64,000 nt of DNA from MFD09286-c1 sp963701015. Lineage in GTDB: Bacteria > Bacteroidota > Bacteroidia > Bacteroidales > DTGW01. A model generated the notes under the pieces. It saw only the letters and a program-made list of their open reading frames with translations. It did no database searches and was not told the DNA's origin. The position numbers and the translations under genes are program-made. The stretch covers positions 3,286,001 to 3,350,000 of the forward strand of contig OY969556.1 of NCBI GenBank assembly GCA_963701015.1. The letters run 5' to 3'. Positions 44,718-53,296 of the stretch are shown here, in pieces. Each line of letters begins with the position of its first letter. Positions within the stretch are counted from its first letter, which is position 1.

Positions 44718-45650
44718 TTAATGCGTAAGTATTTTTTGAAAATCTTTAAATGTTGCTATTTGAAGGTTTTTATCACTAACTGTATAAGTGTTTCTTCCAT
44801 GTAACCTGGTAAAAACATGCAAGTTTGAATTTTCCATAGTCACTTCTATTTTTGAACCATCACTCATTTTTATTCCATTGTATAACAATACCGCACTCAC
44901 AGGATCAGCAGCCGGATCTTTGATAGATTTATAAACTTTAAATGTCATAGTTGAAGGGAAAACTATACCACTTTGTAGCTTTTCACGCACATTGTCAATT
45001 AAGGTAAGCAATTGGCTGAGCGTGGTTGCAGGCCTGTATTGGTACCAATGTCCTTGCTCTCCTGAATCGAGCTGCGATTTAACATAACCAATTGCAGAGC
45101 CAACATAATCAACCAATGATAAAGTTTTGTCGGATGAAATAACAATCGGGTCAATTAACATTATATGTTTGGGCTGATGTACACAAGTTGCAATTTTACC
45201 TGAATATAACATTTCAATAATTAATGGGCCTCCGGTTGATGAACCAACCAGACTTATATTCTTAAACCCTATTGAATCAAGTCTTTTGTATTCATCTATT
45301 ATAGGTTTTTGCCAGTCGCTCCAGGTCGATTTCTCAAATATATCATAAGTTCGTCCATGTGCTCCAAGCAAAACCTGCGAAACATATATTCCTCCAACAG
45401 AATCAGCCCAATGGCGAAATTCATCCCATTCAAAAGTTGTAGCCGTATAACCATGTACTGCAATTAAAACAGGAGTATTCAAATTGCGTTTAGAAGTGTC
45501 GAATGAAACCAAATATCTTGCAGGATTTGCAATGGACGGATCAGAAATTTTATCACCATCAAGCATAGTTGCATTATCAATGGATGGTTGCTTCGAACAT
45601 CCTATAATTGATATAACACAAATAAATGAAAACAGTATTTTCTTTATCAT
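44718..45650 (-). CDS. Alpha/beta-hydrolase lipoprotein
   Basis: A 310-residue exported hydrolase from ATG 45650 (an in-frame TTG two codons earlier is less likely). The N-terminus MIKKILFSFICVISIIGC is a lipoprotein signal. The alpha/beta-hydrolase core shows the oxyanion region LIAVHGYTATTFEWDEF and the nucleophile elbow LVGSSTGGPL; an aspartate in IMLIDPI and a histidine in NSNLHVFTRLHGRN could complete the triad. The substrate is unknown; esterase or lipase activity is plausible. It follows the outer-membrane protein gene by two bases, so the two form an operon. Confidence 0.78.
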   Translation of the reverse strand: MIKKILFSFICVISIIGCSKQPSIDNATMLDGDKISDPSIANPARYLVSFDTSKRNLNTPVLIAVHGYTATTFEWDEFRHWADSVGGIYVSQVLLGAHGRTYDIFEKSTWSDWQKPIIDEYKRLDSIGFKNISLVGSSTGGPLIIEMLYSGKIATCVHQPKHIMLIDPIVISSDKTLSLVDYVGSAIGYVKSQLDSGEQGHWYQYRPATTLSQLLTLIDNVREKLQSGIVFPSTMTFKVYKSIKDPAADPVSAVLLYNGIKMSDGSKIEVTMENSNLHVFTRLHGRNTYTVSDKNLQIATFKDFQKILTH

Positions 45651-45652
45651 AA

Positions 45653-46195
45653 TCAATTTTTATTTTTAAAATTAAATTGATAATAAATGCTGCATTGATA
45701 AAATAGAGGATAAAGAGTTCCCGGTCCATTAACTCCATTGCCAGTTATAAAATTATAACCAAAAGATAATTTTGCTTTTACCGGAAAATTGAAATTTAAA
45801 AAAATCCCGGGTTCTATAGATAAAAGCATGGAAGTGTTAGGCAATATATCGAATATGGGCGAACCATAATCGGCATAAAAATATCCGGTATTTAATTGCA
45901 CAACAGGGCAAATAATTTTATCAATTCTAAAATAATAAGCCAAGTGAAAAAGATAGTTATCCTGTTTAATTGCATTTGAATTAAAAGCAGTGCCTAACCT
46001 GCTGGTTGCATAACTTATACCAAGATAAACTGTATTATGCAAATACTTTTGCTGGGTAAATTCAAGGTTAAAACCATTTTCATAATAAAAATTATGATCC
46101 TTTTGAATTCGAATTCCAGCAAGAAAAATATTTTCCTGAGAAAAGGACAATACTGAAAATGATAAAATGTAAAATAATAGAACAATTTTTCGCAT
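45653..46195 (-). CDS. Small outer-membrane beta-barrel protein, uncharacterised
   Basis: A 180-residue protein with a signal peptide (MRKIVLLFYILSFSVLSFSQE) followed by alternating hydrophobic strands rich in aromatic residues and ending in a C-terminal strand (YQCSIYYQFNFKNKN). It resembles eight-stranded outer-membrane barrels, possibly of the PagL/acyloxyacyl-hydrolase-like type, but I see no decisive catalytic motif. It is the first gene of a two-gene operon with the lipoprotein hydrolase. Function is unknown. Confidence 0.6.
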   Translation of the reverse strand: MRKIVLLFYILSFSVLSFSQENIFLAGIRIQKDHNFYYENGFNLEFTQQKYLHNTVYLGISYATSRLGTAFNSNAIKQDNYLFHLAYYFRIDKIICPVVQLNTGYFYADYGSPIFDILPNTSMLLSIEPGIFLNFNFPVKAKLSFGYNFITGNGVNGPGTLYPLFYQCSIYYQFNFKNKN

Positions 46196-46273
46196 AATAC
46201 TGATTAATTTTCTAAAATTAAGAAATTATATTCAAACTAATTGGTTGAAATTTATAGTAGGAATTATTGAAAA

Positions 46274-46314
46274 TATAAATGGCTGCCCGGGGGAAATTTG
46301 GACAGCCATTTATA
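46274..46314 (-). terminator. Intrinsic terminator of the SOD gene
   Basis: A perfect 12-bp stem (TATAAATGGCTG with CAGCCATTTATA) lies about 20 bases after the SOD stop codon. On the minus strand it is followed by a T-rich ATTTTC tract. Confidence 0.7.
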
Positions 46315-46334
46315 AAAATTAACCGTGAAAAGTA

Positions 46335-46937
46335 CTAAGCTTTCAATAATTTATTTACTTCCTCCCAGTTAATTACGTTCCAGAATGCGGCAATATAATC
46401 AACTCGTCTGTTTTGGTATTTAAGGTAGTATGCGTGTTCCCAAACGTCAATTCCTAAAATTGGCTTGCCTTTAACATCGGCAACATCCATTAAAGGATTA
46501 TCCTGATTTGGTGTAGATGTTACAACTAATTCGCCTTGTGAATTTTTTACAAGCCATGCCCAACCACTTCCAAACCTTGTAGCTGCAGCACTGCTAAATT
46601 GTTCTTTAAATTTATCAAATGATCCGAAATATTTTGTAATTGCATCTGATATATCACCGGTAGGATTTCCACCTCCGGTTGGCGACATCAATTTCCAAAA
46701 TAAATTGTGGTTATAAAACCCTCCACCATTATTTCTGATAGCAATAGGCAATTTCGATATATTTTTTAAAATATCTTCAATTGAAGAGTTTGCATCGCTT
46801 GTATTAGCCAATGCATTGTTAAGATTGGTTGTATATGCCTGATGATGCTTTGTGTAATGTATTTCCATAGTCATTGCATCAATATTAGGTTCTAAGGCAT
46901 TGTAGCTGTAACTTAATTTAGGTAATTCAAAAGCCAT
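46335..46937 (-). CDS. sodB: Fe/Mn superoxide dismutase
   Basis: Cytosolic superoxide dismutase of the iron/manganese family, 200 residues, no signal peptide. The metal ligands are visible in HYTKHHQAYTTNLN (His27), NHNLFWKLM (second histidine), and DVWEHAYYLKYQNRR (Asp and His near 160), with GSGWAWLV in between. Sequence alone does not tell which metal is used; Bacteroidota enzymes are often cambialistic. It has a canonical promoter and terminator and is transcribed alone. With SodC and rubredoxin it points to real exposure to oxygen. Confidence 0.95.
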   Translation of the reverse strand: MAFELPKLSYSYNALEPNIDAMTMEIHYTKHHQAYTTNLNNALANTSDANSSIEDILKNISKLPIAIRNNGGGFYNHNLFWKLMSPTGGGNPTGDISDAITKYFGSFDKFKEQFSSAAATRFGSGWAWLVKNSQGELVVTSTPNQDNPLMDVADVKGKPILGIDVWEHAYYLKYQNRRVDYIAAFWNVINWEEVNKLLKA

Positions 46938-46978
46938 AATTATTAAATTTAATTATTTAAAATATTTCAATTCAACTA

Positions 46979-47009
46979 CAAATGTAATCTTTATTTAGAC
47001 TTATTCCAA
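46979..47009 (-). promoter_or_regulatory. Promoter of the Fe/Mn SOD gene
   Basis: On the minus strand TTG (47009-47007) is followed by 20 bases and TACATTTG (46986-46979). Both elements are perfect matches to the Bacteroidota consensus, 41 bases before the start codon. An imperfect inverted repeat (GAACTT at 47051, AAGTTC at 47071) lies farther upstream and could be an operator. Confidence 0.75.
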
Positions 47010-47165
47010 ATTAAAATAATGATTTTTTTGTTGAATTAAAAGCCCATGCAGAACTTGTTAATTGTAAATTAAGTTCATGTGCAATAATTGATATACCTAA
47101 CTAACCTAAATTATATTTATTTTTGGCATTTCCAAACCAATGAATTCAAAACATAAAAGTGTAAT

Positions 47166-47876
47166 ATGGCATCGAGTGAAGAAATGATTAAAAATGCATT
47201 TAAAAAGAAAGATTGGGCAGAGGTTCAAATTTCAGATTCATGGCGAATTTTTAAAATATTATCGGAATTTGTTGAAGGTTTCGAAAAATTAGCACGAATT
47301 GGCCCATGTGTTTCAATTTTTGGTTCGGCAAGAACAACACCTGAAAGTAAATATTTTAAAATAGCTGAAGATGTTGCATTCAAACTTACACAACATGGAT
47401 ATGGTATAATAACCGGCGGAGGGCCAGGAATAATGGAAGCGGGTAATTTAGGTGCAAAAAAAGGAGGTGGAAGTTCCGTTGGAATTAATATTGCTTTGCC
47501 ATTCGAACAACAACCAAATTTGTTTATTGACCCGGATAAGCTGATTACATTCGATCATTTTTTTGTACGCAAAGTTATGTTTATGAAGTACGCCCAAGGA
47601 TATGTGGTTTTACCCGGCGGGTTCGGTACACTGGACGAACTTTTTGAAGCTATTACACTTATTCAAACCGAAAAAATCGGGAAATTCCCCATTGTACTTA
47701 TTGGTAAGGAATACTGGAGTGGATTAATTGATTGGGTAAGGAAAGTAATGCTTGAAGATGAAGGAAACATAAGCCCAAAAGATTTGGATATTTTTAGTAT
47801 CGTTGATACGGCTGATGAAGCAGTGGATATTATTAATAATTTTTACTCAAAATATATTCTTAGTCCAAATTTTTAA
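47166..47876 (+). CDS. LOG-family protein (TIGR00730 Rossmann fold)
   Basis: A 236-residue protein of the LOG/lysine-decarboxylase-like family, defined by the nucleotide-binding motif PGGFGTLDELFEAITLIQT and the earlier ITGGGPGIMEAGNLGAKKGG (in part GGGPGIMEAGNLGA). Members hydrolyse nucleoside 5'-monophosphates to free bases, including cytokinin precursors; bacterial roles outside plant association are mostly AMP/purine turnover. It has no signal peptide. It is a lone gene divergent from the SOD gene. True lysine decarboxylase activity is unlikely for this family. Confidence 0.92.
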   Translation: MASSEEMIKNAFKKKDWAEVQISDSWRIFKILSEFVEGFEKLARIGPCVSIFGSARTTPESKYFKIAEDVAFKLTQHGYGIITGGGPGIMEAGNLGAKKGGGSSVGINIALPFEQQPNLFIDPDKLITFDHFFVRKVMFMKYAQGYVVLPGGFGTLDELFEAITLIQTEKIGKFPIVLIGKEYWSGLIDWVRKVMLEDEGNISPKDLDIFSIVDTADEAVDIINNFYSKYILSPNF

Positions 47877-48159
47877 AAAATTGTAAAAGCCCATTTTCTT
47901 TCAATTTTATATTAGAATTTAAAATTATTTTGAAAAACTTTAAAACATTGAATTATTGACATATTTGAAAATATATAGTAGAATTTACTTTTTAACAATA
48001 TTTAGTTTTTATCAACATTTTCAACATTTTCAGGCTTAATTAATTAGTTTTGTTTAGATTTTTCGCTTAATTTGCATTAATACTTTAAGTAAATAAGTTT
48101 TAATTAACTGTAATACAATAAAAATGGATAAATTCCATTACCACTAAATTATTTAAATT

Positions 48160-49554
48160 ATGTTCAAGTGGTTGTTAATACTGGTAAATTTGGTGGTAAC
48201 ACTATTTATCGGAGCCTTTTTTGATAACGAAGTTTCTGTGCAGTTAAGCGCTCCGCAAACTGTAACGGCTGGCGATGAATTTAAAGTTAAAGTAAAAGTT
48301 AGTAAAGGGAAAATCGAAAGTTTTTCAAGATTATTACAGGAATTACCTGCAGGTTTGAAAGCTACTTCAGTGAATTCAGCCAATGCCGATTTCACATTCA
48401 AAGACAATAAAGTAAGGCTTATTTGGCTTAAAATGCCCGAAGATGATAGCATTTCAATTGAATATACTATTAAGACAGATCAACGTTTAAAAGGAAATTT
48501 CGATTTAGGTGGGAAATTTTCCTATATCGATAACAATGAACGTATGACAGCCGAAGCAACTCCATTGACTATAACAATAAACCCAAACCCCAATATCGAT
48601 CCAAAGTTAATAGTTGATATAAAGGATTTTAAAGAACAGGTTATACCCGAAATTTCTTCGGAAGGACAAGGCATGGTTGCATGTGTTCGTCAGAAACCTC
48701 AACCAACCGGCGATGCTGACAATAGCTATTTGGTTAATTTACTTGTTTATAAAGATAATGCACAAAAATTTGCTAAAATAGAAGAAGCCGTACCTGCTGG
48801 GTTCACAGCTTTAAAAGTTGAAAGCAAAGACGGAATTTTTGTTTTTAAAGATGGTTTAGCAAAATTCCTGTGGATGAGTTTGCCAACAAGTCCCTATTTT
48901 ATGGTGTCGTACCGTTTGGTGCCGAATACTGGAAATAATAATGCACCGGTTTTAAAAGGCCAGTTTTCGTATGTTACTGATGAAAAAACAATTACAAAAG
49001 ATATTGTTGAAAAAGATTTAACTCTGGCTTCATTATCTGACCAGGATATTCAAAACCTTGTAAAAGAAATAAATACAAAACCATCGGTTTCCAACGCTTT
49101 AATTGCAGAAGCTTTGCAAACAACTCAACCAACAAAGACAGATTGTACCAAGATCGCAGCAAATGAATCGAATAAAGAAATTGCTAAAAATACAGAAAAA
49201 AAATCATGGTTTCAGAAGAATAATTTAACCGGATCGATTGATAAAGCGTATACCTTGGAACCTGAAGAAGGTGTTTATTTCAGGGTTCAGGTTGCTGCAG
49301 GACACAGAACAATTAATATAAAAAGATATTTTCGTAAATTTAAAATTGCAGATGAAGTTCGTGCCGAAGACCATGAAGGTTGGCATAAATATTCCATTGG
49401 CTCGTTTGCCGATTATAAACAGGCAAGAGATTACAGGGTTCATATCTGGAATACAACTCCTATAACAGGTGCGTTTGTTTCGGCCTATAATAGTGGAAAA
49501 CGAATAACTGTGCAGGAAGCATTGATGATTACTAACCAGCAATGGTATAAATAA
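48160..49554 (+). CDS. Envelope protein with a SPOR-like C-terminal domain
   Basis: A 464-residue exported protein that I do not recognise by name. An N-terminal helix (WLLILVNLVVTLFIGAFF) is followed by two similar Ig-like or DUF11-like segments. The first contains VTAGDEFKVKVKVSKGKIES and RLLQELPAGLKATSV; the second repeats the pattern with KFAKIEEAVPAGFTALKV and FKDGLAKFLWMSLP. Residues 375-464 resemble a SPOR-type peptidoglycan-binding or related domain (EGVYFRVQVAAGHR, WHKYSIGSFADYKQARDY). The next gene starts seven bases after its stop and encodes an outer-membrane protein, so the two probably form one envelope complex. The upstream 283 bases are AT-rich with a tandem AACATTTTC repeat. 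Confidence 0.6.
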   Translation: MFKWLLILVNLVVTLFIGAFFDNEVSVQLSAPQTVTAGDEFKVKVKVSKGKIESFSRLLQELPAGLKATSVNSANADFTFKDNKVRLIWLKMPEDDSISIEYTIKTDQRLKGNFDLGGKFSYIDNNERMTAEATPLTITINPNPNIDPKLIVDIKDFKEQVIPEISSEGQGMVACVRQKPQPTGDADNSYLVNLLVYKDNAQKFAKIEEAVPAGFTALKVESKDGIFVFKDGLAKFLWMSLPTSPYFMVSYRLVPNTGNNNAPVLKGQFSYVTDEKTITKDIVEKDLTLASLSDQDIQNLVKEINTKPSVSNALIAEALQTTQPTKTDCTKIAANESNKEIAKNTEKKSWFQKNNLTGSIDKAYTLEPEEGVYFRVQVAAGHRTINIKRYFRKFKIADEVRAEDHEGWHKYSIGSFADYKQARDYRVHIWNTTPITGAFVSAYNSGKRITVQEALMITNQQWYK

Positions 49555-49560
49555 ATTTGA

Positions 49561-50913
49561 ATGAAGCGGATCTTCTACATATTTTCACTCATTGCTTTAT
49601 TAATCATAGTACCTATTTCAATTTCAGCCCAGGAACTCGATTATGAGAAAATGCTTACTGAAGATGTAGAAAATGTTAATCCTGTTTACAAGCCTGTTGT
49701 TTCATTTGGTATGGGTTATTTGAATTACTTTGGCAGCATAAAAAATACATCTTCAAATCCATTTTCAGGTAACCTCGCCTGGAAAATTAATATGAATACC
49801 TATGTTGATGCCCAACGTTATTTCAAACTTAACTTTAATGTAATATCAACCTACGCTTTAAATTCACCTTTAACAGTTGAGCAACGGTCATATACTAATT
49901 CCGCTGACAATCATAATTTTCAGACTGATTTATTAATGATGGGAGCAAATGTATTATACGACTTCGGCCATTTTATAAAAAGAAGTCCTGTTAGACCTTT
50001 TGTTGCATTGGGTTTGGAATATATAAGTTTCGATTCAAAAACTGATGCGTTAGCTGCAAACGGCCAACCTTATTATTATTGGAATGATGGGACAATCCGC
50101 AATATAGCGCAAAGCGCTGAACGCCCTTCTAAATTGCTTGAAAGGGATTATAAATACGAAACCAATTTACAATCTAATATTACAGCTAACCCAACAGGAG
50201 TAAAATATAACCAATATACTATTGCTATTCCAGTCGAATTTGGCGTTGATTATGCTGTAACAAACAGAACAACCATTCGACTAGGTTATTCCTACCACTA
50301 TACCTTTTCGAAATGGATTGATGGCTTGGGCAAAAAAAATGGGGCTATTGGATATACCTGTCTTTCCTTACATTTCGACCTGTTTTCCGATCCTAAAATA
50401 TTACGTAATAAGCTTTTGTTTTTGGATATCTCGGATAGTTATGATGAAGATTTGATTGGCGATGAAGATGGCGATCAAATTCTTGACATTAATGATCGTT
50501 GTTTGCATACGCCACGTGGTTTACAGGTCGATTCTGTTGGTTGCCCTCTTGACGCCGACGGCGATGGTGTTCCAGATTACCTGGATAAACAACCTAACAC
50601 ACCTGCCGGAGCTATTGTTGATAAAGATGGGGTTGAAATTCCTGATGCCGAAGTTTGGGAAAATTTAGATATGGAAGCATTGCCACGTGACCAGGTTGCA
50701 CTTTATATTTCTTCGATGAATAATTTAGGTTCATCGGGCAGAAGATTGGGAAAAGTTGAAATACCTGCTAAATTTAAGAAACTTGACCTTGATGGAGATG
50801 GATATATTTCATTTGATGAAGTACTTAAAGCTATTGATGATTTCTTTGATTTTGATTCGGAGCTCTCAACCCAGGATATCTACGAATTGAACGATTTCTT
50901 CTTCTCGCAATAG
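49561..50913 (+). CDS. Outer-membrane barrel with thrombospondin-3-like and EF-hand calcium motifs
   Basis: A 450-residue exported protein (signal peptide ending near SISAQE). Residues about 40-285 are a beta-barrel of alternating aromatic strands, with RTTIRLGYSYHYTFSKW near its end. A calcium-binding region follows: DEDGDQILDINDRC and DADGDGVPDYLDKQP are thrombospondin type 3-like repeats, and LDLDGDGYISFDEV near residue 405 is a textbook EF-hand loop. The layout resembles OmpA-like proteins but lacks a recognisable OmpA peptidoglycan domain. It is paired with the upstream SPOR-like protein, which may supply peptidoglycan binding instead. Function is unknown. Confidence 0.65.
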   Translation: MKRIFYIFSLIALLIIVPISISAQELDYEKMLTEDVENVNPVYKPVVSFGMGYLNYFGSIKNTSSNPFSGNLAWKINMNTYVDAQRYFKLNFNVISTYALNSPLTVEQRSYTNSADNHNFQTDLLMMGANVLYDFGHFIKRSPVRPFVALGLEYISFDSKTDALAANGQPYYYWNDGTIRNIAQSAERPSKLLERDYKYETNLQSNITANPTGVKYNQYTIAIPVEFGVDYAVTNRTTIRLGYSYHYTFSKWIDGLGKKNGAIGYTCLSLHFDLFSDPKILRNKLLFLDISDSYDEDLIGDEDGDQILDINDRCLHTPRGLQVDSVGCPLDADGDGVPDYLDKQPNTPAGAIVDKDGVEIPDAEVWENLDMEALPRDQVALYISSMNNLGSSGRRLGKVEIPAKFKKLDLDGDGYISFDEVLKAIDDFFDFDSELSTQDIYELNDFFFSQ

Positions 50914-50935
50914 CGATATATTGATTGTTAATTTA

Positions 50936-51814
50936 TTATCCAATTTTAAAGCACCGCATACTTATACTTGCATTCTGAATTCCTTCAAAAGTAAAAGTCA
51001 AATTTTCATTCGCATTTGCTAAACCAAGCGTATATAACATAGGTAAATAATGGTCGTTTGTTGGAACTGCCCATTTTGCCATTTGTCCAAAATTTTCATA
51101 ATGAACTAAGCTTTGGTATTCGTTTTTCTGAAGTTTTGTTTTTACAATTTCATCGAATTCAATCGCCCAATCAAAAGGTTTGGCATTTTCACTAAAATTC
51201 ACCTTGTACAAATTGTGGACTATGTTTCCACTGCCAATAATCAAAACGCCCTTGTTGCGCAACAATTTTAATTCCTTGGCAAGTTGATAATGATATTCGG
51301 CAGGTTGATGAACATCAATACTTAATTGAAATACCGGAATATTTGCATCGGGGAACATATGTTTCAAAACAGTCCATGCTCCATGATCCAACCCCCAGGT
51401 ATTGTCATCATTTATTTTAGCAGATTTAGCCAATTGTTCTGTTTCTCTTGCAAATCCGGGAGAACCTTTAGCTGGATATTGAACATGATATAATTCTTCA
51501 GGAAATCCACCAAAATCGTATATAATTCTTGGTTTTTCTGATACTGTCACATAGGTTCCGCTAGTTAACCAATGAGCCGAAACAACCATTATTGCATTTG
51601 GTTTTTCATGAAAACTTTTACCCAAAATTTCAAGGCTTTGGGTAAATGGATTATTTAAAATTGCATTCATAGGATTTCCATGTCCAATAAAAATAACAGG
51701 CCATTGAACCGAACTATTATAGTTGTCTGTAATATTTTTTAATTCATTTAAGTTCATTGTTTTTAAAACTAAGGGCATCAATGCCATTGAAATAAGAAAA
51801 TCAGTCCTTCTCAT
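50936..51814 (-). CDS. ygiD: 4,5-DOPA-extradiol-type dioxygenase (YgiD-like)
   Basis: A 292-residue member of the LigB-like extradiol dioxygenase family, related to YgiD and plant DOPA dioxygenases, which cleave catechol rings with a metal centre. Family motifs are VIFIGHGNPMNAI, MVVSAHW, LDHGAWTVLKHMFPDANIPV (in part LDHGAWTVL) and the segment GVLIIGSGNIVHN; the histidines bind metal. The first 20 residues are hydrophobic and could be an anchor. It is the last gene of a three-gene minus-strand operon with yceI and a pirin gene, 27 bases after the pirin stop. The natural substrate is unknown. Confidence 0.9.
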   Translation of the reverse strand: MRRTDFLISMALMPLVLKTMNLNELKNITDNYNSSVQWPVIFIGHGNPMNAILNNPFTQSLEILGKSFHEKPNAIMVVSAHWLTSGTYVTVSEKPRIIYDFGGFPEELYHVQYPAKGSPGFARETEQLAKSAKINDDNTWGLDHGAWTVLKHMFPDANIPVFQLSIDVHQPAEYHYQLAKELKLLRNKGVLIIGSGNIVHNLYKVNFSENAKPFDWAIEFDEIVKTKLQKNEYQSLVHYENFGQMAKWAVPTNDHYLPMLYTLGLANANENLTFTFEGIQNASISMRCFKIG

Positions 51815-51841
51815 TGGCTCATTTATCCGTTGAAGAATTAA

Positions 51842-52549
51842 TTAACGCATTGGTATTTCCATTAAAAGCAATTCCGATTTTTCTTTTGCAGAAAATTGAA
51901 TATTTTCAGTTTCCCAAATACCTATTCCGTCACGTCTTTCAAGTTCAATATCGTTTACATTTCCCTTACCTTCAACTAAAAGTAAATAAATGCCATTATT
52001 GTTATCTTTTAAATTATACTCAATTTTACTTTCTGCATCAAGTGTAACTCTTGAAAAATAAGCATTCTGATTAATCAATAATGCACCATTAGCCTTAGGA
52101 GCAACTATTTGCTGCCACGAATTTTTTCTCTCTTCGGGGCTGAAATATTTTTGGTCATATCGTGGAGTTAGATTGTGTTTTGATGGAAAAACCCAGATTT
52201 GAAACAATTTAAGTTTTGTATCCGGTAAACTATTATATTCCGAATGAAATATTCCTGTACCGGCAGTCATTACTTGAACTTCATCCTTTTTCAATTTCAT
52301 TTTATGACCCATACTGTCCATATGTTCTAATTCTCCCTCAAGAATAATAGTAATTATTTCCATGTTATCATGTGGGTGCTTTCCAAATCCCTGGCCACCA
52401 TCAATACAATCGTCATTTATTACACGTAATGTTCCAAAATTAACCCTATCGGGATTGTAATAATTTGCAAAACTGAATGTATAACGCGTTTCAAGCCAAC
52501 CATAATTGGCTTGTCCACGCGTATCTGCTTTATGAATTATTGTTTTCAT
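51842..52549 (-). CDS. Pirin family protein (YhhW-like)
   Basis: A 235-residue bicupin of the pirin/YhhW family. The metal-binding N-terminal cupin shows RVINDDCIDGGQGFGKHPHDNMEIIT (in part GFGKHPHDNMEI), LEHMDSMGH and GTGIFHSEYN, with His and Glu ligands. Related enzymes oxidise quercetin; others act as redox-sensing co-regulators. It is the middle gene of the yceI-pirin-ygiD operon, with gaps of 30 and 27 bases, which suggests a shared response to quinone, aromatic or oxidative stress. The real substrate is not known. Confidence 0.92.
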   Translation of the reverse strand: MKTIIHKADTRGQANYGWLETRYTFSFANYYNPDRVNFGTLRVINDDCIDGGQGFGKHPHDNMEIITIILEGELEHMDSMGHKMKLKKDEVQVMTAGTGIFHSEYNSLPDTKLKLFQIWVFPSKHNLTPRYDQKYFSPEERKNSWQQIVAPKANGALLINQNAYFSRVTLDAESKIEYNLKDNNNGIYLLLVEGKGNVNDIELERRDGIGIWETENIQFSAKEKSELLLMEIPMR

Positions 52550-52579
52550 TTTTTTAATTAATTAACAAACAGCTAAAGT

Positions 52580-53116
52580 TTATTGTTTAGCCAGTTCAAC
52601 ATTTAATTGAAGCTTTACTTCTTCACTAACAACCACACTTCCGGTTTCAGTTAAAGAATTCCAATGTAAACCAAAATCCTTACGGTTGATTTTACCGGAA
52701 ATTTCAAACCCGGCTTTTGTATTTCCCCAAGGATCTTTAATAGTTCCGCCAAATTCTACATCCAAATCAATTGTTTTTGCAATTCCGCGAATTGTTAAAT
52801 CACCAGTTAGTTTAAATTCAGTATCATTTTTCTTTTTAAAGCTTTTCGATTTGAAGGTTAACTTTGGATGATTAGCTGCGTCAAAAAAATCAGCTGACTT
52901 TAAATGCACATCCCTGTCGGGTTGATTGGTATCAATACTATCAATATCGGCAGAGAATTCAATTTCTGAGCCATCAAAATTTTCATTGGGAGTTACCAAT
53001 GAACCGTCAAATTTTTGAAAGCTTCCGGTTACCGTAGATATTACAAGATGTTTTACTTTAAATAATACTTCGGTATGTGCTGGGTCAATTACCCATTTTG
53101 TTTTTTCAGTTGTCAT
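52580..53116 (-). CDS. YceI-family lipid-binding protein
   Basis: A 178-residue YceI domain protein with no signal peptide, so it is probably cytosolic. The lipocalin-like barrel pattern is clear: KWVIDPAHTEVLFKVKHLVI, FDGSEIEFSADIDSIDT, DFFDAANHPKLTFKSKSF, LTGDLTIRGIAKTIDLDVEF and AGFEISGKINRKDFGL. YceI proteins bind polyprenoid chains such as ubiquinone precursors. It is the first gene of an operon with the pirin and dioxygenase genes. Upstream lie two 16-bp direct repeats abutting the promoter, so expression is probably activator-controlled. Confidence 0.94.
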   Translation of the reverse strand: MTTEKTKWVIDPAHTEVLFKVKHLVISTVTGSFQKFDGSLVTPNENFDGSEIEFSADIDSIDTNQPDRDVHLKSADFFDAANHPKLTFKSKSFKKKNDTEFKLTGDLTIRGIAKTIDLDVEFGGTIKDPWGNTKAGFEISGKINRKDFGLHWNSLTETGSVVVSEEVKLQLNVELAKQ

Positions 53117-53143
53117 AATAAATTATTTTAAATGTTTATGAAG

Positions 53144-53210
53144 CAAAGTTAGCCTGACAATAAAGCACAGAAAATGTATAAATTGAGGAATAAGATGTAT
53201 AAATTGAGGA
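53144..53210 (-). promoter_or_regulatory. Activator-type promoter of the yceI operon with two 16-bp direct repeats
   Basis: The minus-strand -7 element is TAACTTTG (53151-53144). No TTG stands at -33. Instead, two perfect direct repeats TCCTCAATTTATACAT occupy 53189-53174 and 53210-53195, spaced 21 bp (two helical turns), with the nearer copy ending 22 bases before the -7 element and so touching the -33 position. This is the geometry of a class II activator site, for example an AraC-family dimer or tandem monomers. Confidence 0.65.
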
Positions 53211-53271
53211 TGAACAATTTTTAACATAAATTTCATTTCAGACCTTTCAATTTCCATTGCTCATTTTTTAC

Positions 53272-53279
53272 TACCTTTG
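53272..53279 (+). promoter_or_regulatory. Candidate -7 element of the lytic transglycosylase gene
   Basis: TACCTTTG matches TAnnTTTG and ends 17 bases before ATG 53297. No correctly spaced TTG is seen. It is divergent from the yceI promoter. Confidence 0.45.
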
Positions 53280-53296
53280 CAATCAAATTTATTTGA

